Assembly: GCA_002027195.1 (NCBI GenBank)
Contig: MWJO01000007.1
Span: 81,385-145,384 of the forward strand
Reading direction: 5' to 3'
DNA length: 64,000 bases
Origin: Streptomyces sp. GKU 895
Lineage (GTDB): Bacteria; Actinomycetota; Actinomycetes; Streptomycetales; Streptomycetaceae
Below are positions 56,581-64,000 of this stretch, one piece after another. Positions within the stretch are counted from its first letter, which is position 1, and the number at the start of each line of letters is the position of its first letter. The position numbers and the translations under genes were made by a program. The notes under the pieces were generated by a model. The model was not told the origin of the DNA, ran no database searches, and saw only the letters and a program-made list of their open reading frames with translations.

Positions 56581-58341
56581 GTGAACGCTGCCGCTCTCAC
56601 CCGCCCCTCGCGCGCCGGAGAGCCGGCGGCGGGGCATGAGCGGGTGCGGCGACTCGAGGCCCTGCTGGGCGACCCGGCCGAGGACACCAACCCCTCCGGC
56701 TACCGGACCCTGCTCGCCGCCGACCGGGCCGGGGTGATCTGCGACCCGGCCGAGGCGGTGCTGGACTCCTTCGGGATGAACGAGGAGTTCGTACCCACCG
56801 CTCTGGGCGGCCGCTTCGACTCGCCCGAGACCCTGCTCCAGGTGATGCGGGCGGTCTTCCGCCGGGACGTGGGCCTCGGCATGGGATACGGCATGACCAC
56901 CTTCGCCGCCGCCAACCACGTGTGGCTGCGCGGTACCGCCCCGCAACAGCGCGTGCTGGCGGGGCAGTTGCTGTCCGGCTCCAAGGCGTCGCTGGCCCAG
57001 CACGAGACCGCCCACGCCAACGACTTCGTCCGCGGCCGGGTGCGGGGCGTCCCCCGGCCCGGGGGCCTGTCGGTGACCGGGGCCAAACAGGTCGTCAACA
57101 ACCTGCAACGGGCCGACGCGCTCGTGATGGTGCTGTCCACCGCCCAGGGCGGCGACGGCGGTCGGCTGTCCACGCTGCTGCTGGACCCGCGTGAACTGCC
57201 GCCCGACCGTTTCGAGATCACCGGCCGGCCCGGCGCCGAACCGGTGGGGCTGCGCGGCTACTTCCGCACCGGCGCCCGTTTCACCGACTGCCCGGTGCCC
57301 GACAGCGCCCTGCTCGGGCCGATGGGCAGCGGCGCGACCACATCGCTGCTCGCCTCCCGGATGAGCCGCACCCTGGTCTCCTCCCTCGCGGTCGCGGCCG
57401 TCGACACCGGCCTGCGCACCGCCCTGCGGGCGGGCCGGGTCCCGGGCGCCGGCGTCACCGCGGCCCCGGACCCGCACAGTGCGGCAGCGACACTCACGTG
57501 GGCGTTCGTCGACCTGCTGCTGTACGACAGCCTGGCGGTGGTGACCACCCGGGCGCTGCACCTGCGGCCCGCCGAGACCAGCCTGTACGCGGCGGCCCTG
57601 AAGTCGCTGCTGCCGAAGGTCCTCAGGGACACCCTCCACGACCTGGCCAGCGTGCTCGGTTCGCGGATCTACACCCGTGAGGGCCCGGCCGGCGTCTTCC
57701 ACAAGTACCTGCGCGACGTGCCGATCATCAGCCTCGGACACGCGGGGACGGCCGCCTGCCAGGCCACGATCATCCCGCAACTGCCGCTGCTGGCACGCCG
57801 CGCGTGGTTCACGGGGGAGCAGGCCCCGGCCGCGATGTTCCGACCGGGCGCCCCCTTGCCGCCGTTCTCCTACGACGACGACACACCCGTGCTGACCGAC
57901 GGACGAGACGGTCTGAGCGCCTCGCTGCCGGCCACCGTCGCCGAACTGCCCACCGGCGACGCGGTGCAGCGCGTCCTGCGCACCCTGGCCGAGCGGATGG
58001 TCGACGAACTGCGGGACCTGCGCGGCCGAGTGCTCGCGCTGGAGCCGCCCGACCCGCAACGCTCCGTCGGTCCGGCGTGGTTCGCGCTCGCCGACCGCTA
58101 TGTCCTGGTGCTGGCCGCGGCCGCGGTGCTCGGGGTGTGGCGCCGCGGTGACGCGCACGGCGAGCCCTTCCTCGCCGACCCCGCATGGGCGGCCGCCGCG
58201 CTGTACCGCATCGCCGGCCGCCTCGGTATCAGGGACGTCGAGCTGCCCGCGGAGTGCCTGACCCGGGTGCACCGGGAGGTGGTGGCCCGGTTCCGCGACC
58301 CGCACGGCTTCGACCTCTACAACATGCCGCTGGCCGGCTGA
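56581..58341 (+). CDS. Acyl-CoA dehydrogenase/oxidase family protein
   Basis: A 586-residue flavoprotein of the acyl-CoA dehydrogenase/oxidase fold. Visible marks: GLGMGYGMTTFAAANHVWLRGT, SLAQHETAHANDF and the conserved GAKQVVNNLQRADALVMVLST in the middle beta domain; YLRDVPIISLGHAGTAACQ in the C-terminal helical domain. The length is closer to oxidases than to ordinary dehydrogenases. The start GTG 56581 is tentative because the ribosome-binding site is weak (GGGGCACC). Upstream, 56298-56580 is the divergent promoter region with the SARP. Acyl-CoA oxidases make the unsaturation of avenolide-type hormones, so together with the AfsA homologues a signalling role is plausible. Confidence 0.82.
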   Translation: MNAAALTRPSRAGEPAAGHERVRRLEALLGDPAEDTNPSGYRTLLAADRAGVICDPAEAVLDSFGMNEEFVPTALGGRFDSPETLLQVMRAVFRRDVGLGMGYGMTTFAAANHVWLRGTAPQQRVLAGQLLSGSKASLAQHETAHANDFVRGRVRGVPRPGGLSVTGAKQVVNNLQRADALVMVLSTAQGGDGGRLSTLLLDPRELPPDRFEITGRPGAEPVGLRGYFRTGARFTDCPVPDSALLGPMGSGATTSLLASRMSRTLVSSLAVAAVDTGLRTALRAGRVPGAGVTAAPDPHSAAATLTWAFVDLLLYDSLAVVTTRALHLRPAETSLYAAALKSLLPKVLRDTLHDLASVLGSRIYTREGPAGVFHKYLRDVPIISLGHAGTAACQATIIPQLPLLARRAWFTGEQAPAAMFRPGAPLPPFSYDDDTPVLTDGRDGLSASLPATVAELPTGDAVQRVLRTLAERMVDELRDLRGRVLALEPPDPQRSVGPAWFALADRYVLVLAAAAVLGVWRRGDAHGEPFLADPAWAAAALYRIAGRLGIRDVELPAECLTRVHREVVARFRDPHGFDLYNMPLAG

Positions 58342-58397
58342 CGCCCCCGCACCGGCGGGACGACGCCACACCTGCCACGAAAGCGAGGAGTTGACCG

Positions 58398-59243
58398 ATG
58401 GACTGTCCGCCGCGCCCGTCACCGGGCGAGCCGATCGCCATGACACCCGACGGCGCCGACTGGTCGCCGCTCCGCGCCGACCTGCGCCGGCACGGCACCG
58501 CGCTGGTGCACGGCCGCCTCACCGACTGGCAGGTGCCGCCCGGTGAGGAGCGCCTGCTGTACGAGGTGCTGGGCCGTGACCTGCCGAGCTATCGCGCGCT
58601 CGGCCACCGGCACCTGCGCGCCCGCTACGCCGCCTCACGCCGCCTGCTGAAACGGGCGGCCGCCGCCGCGCTGAGCGTCCACCCCGCCGATCTGGAGCTG
58701 TCGTACGGTCCCACCGGGCGCCCCTTCGTGCGGGGCTTCGACCAGATCGACATCAGCCTCAGCCACACCGCGGACCTGCTCCTGGTCGGCCTGACCACCC
58801 GGGGGCTGATCGGGGTGGACGCCGAGCCCGCCTCCCGGCAGCTGTACCGCAGAGGTCTGCGGCGGCACACCTGCACCCCGCAGGAGAGCCGGGACCTGGA
58901 GCAGCTGCCCGAGGAGGACCGGGACGGCGCCCTGCTGCGGCTGTGGACGCTGAAGGAGGCCTACAGCAAGGCGATCGGACAGGGCATGGCGTTCCGGTTC
59001 ACCGAGTTCGGCTTCGGCCCCGCCGGCGAGCCGGTCCGTGTCAACCGGCCGGACGGCCGTGCGGGCACCGGCGCCGAGTGGTCCTTCTCCACCTACGCCG
59101 TCGACGCGGGCGGAGCCGCCTTCGTGGTGAGCGCGGCCGTCCACGACCCCGGTCTGGGCCGCACGCTCGACACCGAGGTCGCCACGATGCTCGATCCGGA
59201 GACGGTCACCGCCATCACCGGGGCACTGGCCGCGGTCGGCTGA
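58398..59243 (+). CDS. 4'-phosphopantetheinyl transferase (Sfp type)
   Basis: A 281-residue transferase that loads the phosphopantetheine arm on carrier proteins. Motifs: SLSHTADLLLVGLT, GVDAEP (Mg-binding Asp and Glu) and LWTLKEAYSKAIGQG. ATG 58398 has GAGGAG seven bases upstream. No carrier-protein domain or gene is visible in the window, so its target must lie elsewhere or beyond the right edge. It follows the acyl-CoA dehydrogenase gene by 56 bases and is probably cotranscribed. Confidence 0.9.
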   Translation: MDCPPRPSPGEPIAMTPDGADWSPLRADLRRHGTALVHGRLTDWQVPPGEERLLYEVLGRDLPSYRALGHRHLRARYAASRRLLKRAAAAALSVHPADLELSYGPTGRPFVRGFDQIDISLSHTADLLLVGLTTRGLIGVDAEPASRQLYRRGLRRHTCTPQESRDLEQLPEEDRDGALLRLWTLKEAYSKAIGQGMAFRFTEFGFGPAGEPVRVNRPDGRAGTGAEWSFSTYAVDAGGAAFVVSAAVHDPGLGRTLDTEVATMLDPETVTAITGALAAVG

Positions 59244-59287
59244 CGGGCTGCGGCGAGCTCCCGTCGACGAGGCGGGGCAGGAACGCG

Positions 59288-60286
59288 TCACAGGTCCTCC
59301 ACCACCGTGGCGACCGCTTCCAGCACGGCACGCCCGGACTGGGCCAGGGTCAGCGTCACCGGGCTGAGCCTGCGGCCCTCGGCGTCCCGTGCGCACAGGC
59401 CGACCACCGCCGAGCACCGCATCGGCAGGTCCGGCTCCGCGTATCCGCGGAAATGGACCTTCAGCGAGCCCAGGGTGCACCGGTCGGTGGCCAGATGGTG
59501 CATCCGGCCGGCCGCGAGCAGGGAGGTCTGGCGCAACGCCTCCAGCTGGACCAGGCCCGGCACATGACCCTCGGCCGAACCGTCGGGCAACGGCCAGCCG
59601 TCGGGTACGCGCACGGTGGCCGACAGCCGGCCGTGGGTGAGCTCGAAGGGGCCGTGCACCAGGACGGTGTCCGGGTGAGCGCGGCCCACCTCGGCGGGGT
59701 CGGCGGGCCGTGTGACGGCGGGCTCGCCGTCGGAGGCGGCCAGGACCGTCGCGAGGCTGAGCACGCGGTGGTTGCGGTGCACCACCGGCGGCAGGAAGAC
59801 CACGTCGGCGCTGCCCGAGCCGCACGGGACGTCGTCGATGCTCAGCCGGGCGCTGAACCGCAGGGCGCGCGGCACCCCGTCGATGACCTTGTCGGGGCGC
59901 ACCCGCAACTCGCTGGTGAGCAGCGGGGCGTGGCCGCCCCGGCCCGCGGAGGTGCGCCAGGCGGAGATGTCCTGGGTGGCGACGGCGATCCGGAAGAAGA
60001 CGGCGGTGCGGTTGGCGGGCACCGAGAAATGGGTCTGCCCGATGAACTCGCCGGTCTCGCGGACCATGTCGACGGCCGTCTGGAGATCGTGGAAACGGTG
60101 GGATCCGGCTGCCAGGAGGGGATGGGCGGTGGGCAGTTCGCCGGTCAGCACGAACTCCTGGCTGTGGTCGGTGTCCGCGTCGGACAGGCCGAAGGGCTCC
60201 CAGGAGCGCTGCCGGTGGATCAGGCCGCGCGGGGCGCCGCCGCGGGCCGGCCGGTCGGCCAGTGCGGAGGGGCTCGAGCCGTCCAC
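59288..60286 (-). CDS. AfsA/ScbA-like gamma-butyrolactone biosynthesis protein 1
   Basis: A 332-residue protein with two hotdog-type AfsA repeats: HRFHDLQTAVDMVRETGEFIGQTHF in the first half and GLVQLEALRQTSLLAAGRMHHL in the second. AfsA-type enzymes join a beta-ketoacyl chain to dihydroxyacetone phosphate, the first step to A-factor-like hormones. GTG 60286 has GAAGGTGG upstream. A second homologue lies at 62.8 kb, and no cognate ArpA-type receptor gene is visible. A conserved 18-base motif lies about 132 bases before the start. Confidence 0.9.
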   Translation of the reverse strand: MDGSSPSALADRPARGGAPRGLIHRQRSWEPFGLSDADTDHSQEFVLTGELPTAHPLLAAGSHRFHDLQTAVDMVRETGEFIGQTHFSVPANRTAVFFRIAVATQDISAWRTSAGRGGHAPLLTSELRVRPDKVIDGVPRALRFSARLSIDDVPCGSGSADVVFLPPVVHRNHRVLSLATVLAASDGEPAVTRPADPAEVGRAHPDTVLVHGPFELTHGRLSATVRVPDGWPLPDGSAEGHVPGLVQLEALRQTSLLAAGRMHHLATDRCTLGSLKVHFRGYAEPDLPMRCSAVVGLCARDAEGRRLSPVTLTLAQSGRAVLEAVATVVEDL

Positions 60287-60417
60287 GCCGTCACCACCTT
60301 CCGTCGCGTGGCACCGCGATCCGGCCCCCGGAAGGGGTGCTCGGGCCGGACCGCGGTCTGTGTGCCGCCGGTATCAGGGTGGCCGAGCCCGCGCCGCCGG
60401 CACCAGCGCGGACCGGC

Positions 60418-60435
60418 GGCAGCAAGCTGCGCGGC
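60418..60435 (-). promoter_or_regulatory. Motif shared by the two afsA-like upstream regions (copy 1)
   Basis: GGCAGCAAGCTGCGCGGC (+ strand) differs at two of 18 positions from the copy at 63904. It lies 132 bases upstream of AfsA-like gene 1. A partial repeat in direct orientation on the - strand (AAGTTGCTGCC) lies next to it. A shared operator is the likely meaning. Confidence 0.45.
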
Positions 60436-60496
60436 AGCAACTTCCCCGCCGGTGAACACCGTTGCCGTCCCGCCGGCGCCCGTGCGTTTGCACAGG

Positions 60497-61535
60497 TCAG
60501 GAGGGTCGCGGGGGGTCGGAGTCGCGGAACAGGCCCGAGAGCACCGCGTTCACCCCGGCCTGGAAGCGGCTGGTGGCGTCCAGTTCCTCCATGATCTCCG
60601 AGATGTGGCGACGGCAGGTGCGCACCGACATGCCGAGCCTGCGGGCCACCATCTCGTCCTTGTAGCCCTGCGCCATCAGCTTGACGATGGCCCACTTCAC
60701 GTCGTCGGAGATGTCGGTGTGTTCCTCGGCGTCCGGCTCGAACGGCGTGGCCTGGAGCCACAGATGGTCGAAGAGCTTGCACAGGAAGGCCACCAGGGTG
60801 GGCTCGCGCACCACGATGGCTCCCGGCGGCCGCCCCTCGACGCCCTGCTCGGGCAGGAACACGATCTCCCTGTCGTAGATGATCATCCGGTCGACCAGTT
60901 GGTCCGTGGTGCGCACGTCGGCGCCGAGCGCGGTGACGTCGCGGATGTAGGCCGTGTTGGCGAGGTCCCCGCGCACGGTGTGCTGGTAGAGGTGCTGGAC
61001 CCGGATGCCGCGGGCGAGGCGTTCGGCGGTGAGCGCGCGGGCGCTTTCCAGCAGGTGGGCGGGGGCGGGGGCCGCCGGGCTGGACGGTGAGCACCTCGGT
61101 GCGGCAGCGGTCGCCGCAGTCCTTCAGCAGCGCCTCGACGACGAGGTAGTCGCTGATGATGTCGAAGGACTCCATGGGATTGCGCCGGCGGCGGCTCTCG
61201 AAGTAGGCGGGCAGCAGGGCGAGCAGGCCGTCGCGGGTCCGGGAGACGGACTGCTGGAGCTCCCGGATCTGTTCCTCGGCCGGCCCGACCAGGTTCGCGG
61301 CCGCCGCGTCGGGGCTCACCGGCACCAGCACGTCCGGGGCGCCGGGCATCGGACGCAACAGGCACAGGTGCACGAGCCGTTGCCCGATCGTCTCCGCTTC
61401 CCGAAGGGGGATGCCGATCGCCTGGGCGATGTGATCGGGCGCGTAGCGACCGGCGTGGACGGCCTCCCGGTACGCCGACACCCCCTTCTCGTCCAGCTCG
61501 TCGAAAGCGGCGTCAGAAAGGGATATGTCCGGCAT
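60497..61535 (-). CDS. LuxR-family regulator with N-terminal TrmB-like region (frame change)
   Basis: About 345 residues when corrected. The N-terminal part (FDELDEKGVSAYREAVHAG, IAQAIGIPLREAETIGQRL) is a winged-helix TrmB-like segment, the middle carries an effector-type domain (MESFDIISDYLVVEALLKDCG; YDREIVFLPEQG), and the C-terminus a LuxR HTH (KLMAQGYKDEMVARRLGMSVRTCRRHISEIMEEL). The frame changes at about 61065-61085 in a CCCCCGCCCCCG tract, where indel errors are likely. The same architecture is common beside Streptomyces metabolite genes. It may control the flanking afsA-like genes. Confidence 0.82.
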
Positions 61536-61591
61536 CCTGCGTGTACCCCCCGCGGAATGGAAATCAGTCGCCTGGCCACCCTACGGGCTGA

Positions 61592-62620
61592 TCAGGCCAA
61601 CCGGGCGGGAGGTTCGGCGGCGGCCCGGACGGGGATGGTGCGCGCGTCGACGAGAGCCAGCTCGACCGGATGACGGCCGGGCGGCGTCACCTCGCCGACG
61701 ACGGCGGCGTCACGGCCGTGGGGATGGGCGCGCAGCGCGGCGAGGACGTCGTCCGCGGCCTCGGCGGAGACGACGAGGCACACACAGCTCACGGTCGCCG
61801 CGTGCACCGGCTCCACGCCGAGCTCGTCGAGGGCCACCCGCACCTCGTAGTGCACCGGCAGCGCGGCCTCCCGCACCCGCATGCCCAGACCCGTGGCGGA
61901 CGCGTACGCGTGCAGCGTGCCCGCCAGCCCGGCCCGCCCCACCACGCGCACCGCGCGCAGCGCCCCGTCGGCCCGCGCCCCACGCACCTGCTCCAGCAGT
62001 CCGGCGAGCGGCACGCACGCGGCGGAGACCACACCCTCATGCCCGAGCCTCGCCCGGGCCGACAGCAGGTGGGCGCCGAAACCGCCGAGCGGGGCGCTGA
62101 CCAGGAGGCGGTCGCCCGCCCGCGGCGGGGTCTCCTGGCCGGCGCCGGGGGAGAGCACCCCCAGTCCGGCGGTGTGCAGATAGATCTGGTCGGCCTCGCC
62201 CGCGCGCACCACCCGGGCGTCCACGTCGAGCACCGACACCCCGGCCGCCTGGGCCACGTCGCGGACCGAGTCGGCCACCCGGCGCACCTGACGCAGCGGC
62301 AGCCCTGCCTCGACCACCGCCGACACCGACAGGCCGAGGGGACGGGCGCCCGCCGCCGCCAGTTCGTTGACCGCGCAGCACGCCGCGAGCTGGCCGATGT
62401 CGCCGTCGCCGTAGAACGGGGGGTCGGCCACGTACGTTCCCGACAGCAGCAGGGGCCGGCCCTCGCCCAGCGGCGGGCACGGGCCCCGCGCCTCGTCGAG
62501 CGCGTCCCGCAGGAACGTCCGCAGCCCGCCGCCGGCGCGGCCGTCGAGGTCGTCCGGCAGCGCGACGTGTCCGGCCAGGGTCGGGGCGGACACGGGGGAG
62601 AAGGCACCACCGGCAGTCAT
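61592..62620 (-). CDS. HypE-like AIR-synthase-family protein
   Basis: A 342-residue protein of the PurM/HypE/SelD fold. The block TYVADPPFYGDGDIGQLAACCAV, then NELAAAGARPLGLSVSAVVEAGLPL, and VRAGEADQIYLHTAGLGVL match HypE, the enzyme that dehydrates a thiocarboxamide to a thiocyanate during hydrogenase maturation. The C-terminal Cys (PRxC) needed as HypE acceptor is absent; the protein ends PPARLA. No hydrogenase or other hyp gene is present. ATG 62620 has GAGGTGG 11 bases upstream. It may be an ATP-dependent dehydratase or amidating enzyme for a small molecule. This is only inferred from fold. Confidence 0.75.
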   Translation of the reverse strand: MTAGGAFSPVSAPTLAGHVALPDDLDGRAGGGLRTFLRDALDEARGPCPPLGEGRPLLLSGTYVADPPFYGDGDIGQLAACCAVNELAAAGARPLGLSVSAVVEAGLPLRQVRRVADSVRDVAQAAGVSVLDVDARVVRAGEADQIYLHTAGLGVLSPGAGQETPPRAGDRLLVSAPLGGFGAHLLSARARLGHEGVVSAACVPLAGLLEQVRGARADGALRAVRVVGRAGLAGTLHAYASATGLGMRVREAALPVHYEVRVALDELGVEPVHAATVSCVCLVVSAEAADDVLAALRAHPHGRDAAVVGEVTPPGRHPVELALVDARTIPVRAAAEPPARLA

Positions 62621-62837
62621 GAGGGATTGCCACCTCTTCGTACGGTCGACGGACAGGACACGGACCGAACCACCGAGACCGCCCCGGCCCGCGGACGAGG
62701 ACCCACCGGCCGGCATCCGGCCCCACGGCCGGCCGTCGTGGCGTCGTCGGCTTCGCCGGTGGCATGCCGCGACGCGCGCCCTGCGTCCCGACGCGCGTCG
62801 CCCGGGCCGCCGTACGACGGGTGCGGTGTGTGCCCGC

Positions 62838-63767
62838 TCATCCGGCCTCCGCCGTCACCGCCTCTGCCTGGGCGGTGGTCCGTCCCGCCTGGCGCAGCGT
62901 GAGGAGTATCCGGGTCAGACGGCGGCCCGTGCCGTCGATCCCGCCGGGTTCGGTGCGGGCGGTGCACAGGAGCGGCAGATCCAGTTCGGCGTGGCCGCGC
63001 AGGTGTACCGACAGCCGGTCCAGGGCCGTCGGACAGGGCGCGGCCCCGTCGGAGGCGACCGCCAGCAACGCGCTCTGCCGCAGCGCCTCCACGAGCAGCA
63101 GCCCGGGCACCGAGTCGGTGGCCCCGGTGAAGAAGACCGGGTGGGACGGGTCCACCAGGACGGTCGTGGTGAGCGTCGCGCCCTGGCGCACCGGCTGCGA
63201 CACCACCACGCTGTCCGGGGTGCACCGGCCGACCAGCGAGGGTGCGGCGGGCCGCAGGCCGGCACGCGGGCCGTCGTCGGCGGGGGTGCGGGCCAGCGCC
63301 GCGAGGCGACTGGTGGCGCGGTGATTGCGGGCCACCGTCGGGGTGACGAAGAGGAGTTCGGCCGAACCGGTGCAGGCCTCGGCGCCGTCGAGACGCAGGG
63401 TCCCGCCCAGCCGCAGACTGCGCGGCACACCGGCCACCGTCCGGGTCGGCTCGGCCCGCATCTCCAGGGCCAGCCGGGCGCCCTCGGCGCAGTCCTGCCA
63501 GACGGCCGGATCCGACAGACGCAGCGCGAACCGGTAGAACAGCGCGGGTCGTTCGGCCGGCACCCCGAAGTTGCGGTGCCCGACGTGCAGGCCGGCCCTG
63601 CGGATCAGTTCCACGAAGATCAGCGGGTCGTGCAGGTTCGGGGTGTCGTTGAACAGCGGGTGCCCGACCGGCATGTCGTCGCGCAGGACGAAATGCTGCT
63701 CACCGGCTCGCGGGCGGCGGGCGCCGGGAGCGGTGGGGGGAGCGCCGAGGACTGCGTGCTGGGACAT
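62838..63767 (-). CDS. AfsA/ScbA-like gamma-butyrolactone biosynthesis protein 2
   Basis: A 309-residue AfsA homologue with two repeats (DPLIFVELIRRAGLHVGHRNFGVP; GLLLVEALRQSALLAVASDG) and the typical VARNHRATSRLAALA segment. ATG 63767 follows GAGGAG by eight bases; a longer open frame upstream is not used. It resembles copy 1 in layout but is clearly diverged. Two AfsA-type proteins could act as a pair on one hormone, or make two hormones. The 233 bases from 63768 to the window end hold no gene and carry the shared 18-base motif. Confidence 0.9.
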   Translation of the reverse strand: MSQHAVLGAPPTAPGARRPRAGEQHFVLRDDMPVGHPLFNDTPNLHDPLIFVELIRRAGLHVGHRNFGVPAERPALFYRFALRLSDPAVWQDCAEGARLALEMRAEPTRTVAGVPRSLRLGGTLRLDGAEACTGSAELLFVTPTVARNHRATSRLAALARTPADDGPRAGLRPAAPSLVGRCTPDSVVVSQPVRQGATLTTTVLVDPSHPVFFTGATDSVPGLLLVEALRQSALLAVASDGAAPCPTALDRLSVHLRGHAELDLPLLCTARTEPGGIDGTGRRLTRILLTLRQAGRTTAQAEAVTAEAG

Positions 63768-63903
63768 GGTCGGCTCCTCGGTCGGGGCGGGCCGATTGGT
63801 GCCCGGGGTCACGGGTCCGGTGGTGTTCGGGGACGCGGACGGTCCCACAGGACTGCACACCAGCCTCGCCCGTCCTGCCGACGGGGGCCAAGCACAGGGC
63901 GCT

Positions 63904-63921
63904 GGCAGCAAGTTGCGCCGC
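63904..63921 (-). promoter_or_regulatory. Motif shared by the two afsA-like upstream regions (copy 2)
   Basis: GGCAGCAAGTTGCGCCGC lies 137 bases before AfsA-like gene 2, almost the same distance as copy 1 from its gene. 16 of 18 positions agree. Confidence 0.45.
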
Positions 63922-64000
63922 AGGCATTACCGAGCCACCCCCGCCGGTCAGTACATCGGCTGCCCCCCACCACCGAGGCCACCCTCACCCACCCCTCCCC

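Noticed and set aside
59288..64000. A gamma-butyrolactone receptor (ArpA-type) gene near the AfsA homologues
   Set aside because: I looked for a TetR-type HTH next to both genes and found none inside the window. The two TetR-domain proteins at 41.9-42.9 kb lack DNA-binding domains and are far away.

Overview
The window is high-GC actinobacterial DNA. GTG and TTG starts, dense ATGA start/stop overlaps, and the gene families (RppA-type type III PKS, NphB-type prenyltransferases, SARP and AfsA homologues) point to Streptomyces. It holds most of a biosynthetic cluster for a prenylated naphthoquinone (meroterpenoid) of the furaquinocin/naphterpin class, followed by a large regulatory and signalling arm. 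The left edge is cut inside a gene; the right edge ends upstream of an afsA homologue.

Layout. (1) 1-6.6 kb: methyl-cycle cassette on the + strand (adenosine kinase end, metH, metF, ahcY, a 43-residue ORF). (2) 6.8-7.8 kb: a small DUF6059-like protein and a convergent nitroreductase. (3) 7.9-16.4 kb, - strand: a complete mevalonate pathway (mevalonate kinase, diphosphomevalonate decarboxylase, phosphomevalonate kinase, type II IPP isomerase, HMG-CoA reductase, HMG-CoA synthase, NphT7-type acetoacetyl-CoA synthase) headed by two small putative regulators. (4) 16.6-24.7 kb, +: a CreE-like/CreD-like pair (aspartate to nitrosuccinate to nitrite), a squalene-epoxidase-like flavoprotein, and a stand-alone cytochrome b (QcrB) paralogue that I read as a possible self-resistance copy. 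(5) 24.7-29.8 kb: a 209-bp MITE-like element, an export cassette (GbsR/MarR-type regulator, DUF4097 protein, two-gene ABC exporter) and an MFS exporter. (6) 30.3-46.7 kb, +: the core operon: tetrahydroxynaphthalene synthase, cupin oxygenase, aminotransferase, three methyltransferases, metK, three ABBA prenyltransferases, a DoxX-like membrane protein, a diazotase-like AMP ligase, two orphan TetR ligand-binding-domain proteins, a short-chain prenyl diphosphate synthase and a P450. (7) 47.4-64 kb: two ECF41-type sigma factors, a degenerate acyl-adenylate ligase coupled to a large LuxR-type ATPase regulator, a SARP, an acyl-CoA dehydrogenase/oxidase, a phosphopantetheinyl transferase, two AfsA homologues, a second LuxR-type regulator and a HypE-like protein.

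Inferred chemistry: malonyl-CoA gives 1,3,6,8-tetrahydroxynaphthalene, the cupin gives flaviolin, and the aminotransferase gives an aminoflaviolin. Methyltransferases then act, supplied by the local SAM cycle. ABBA enzymes attach a prenyl chain made from the local mevalonate pathway. Nitrite from the CreE/CreD pair and the ligase would diazotise the aryl amine so that it can be lost or replaced. The flavoprotein and P450 would oxidise the prenyl chain or ring. Which final product is made cannot be read from sequence.

Sequence quality: at least seven otherwise well-conserved genes carry a frame change. Four of these (nphT7, metK, the second prenyltransferase, the P450) are each explained by one missing G in a GG or GGC context, so I treat them as likely sequence errors and annotate the genes across the shift.
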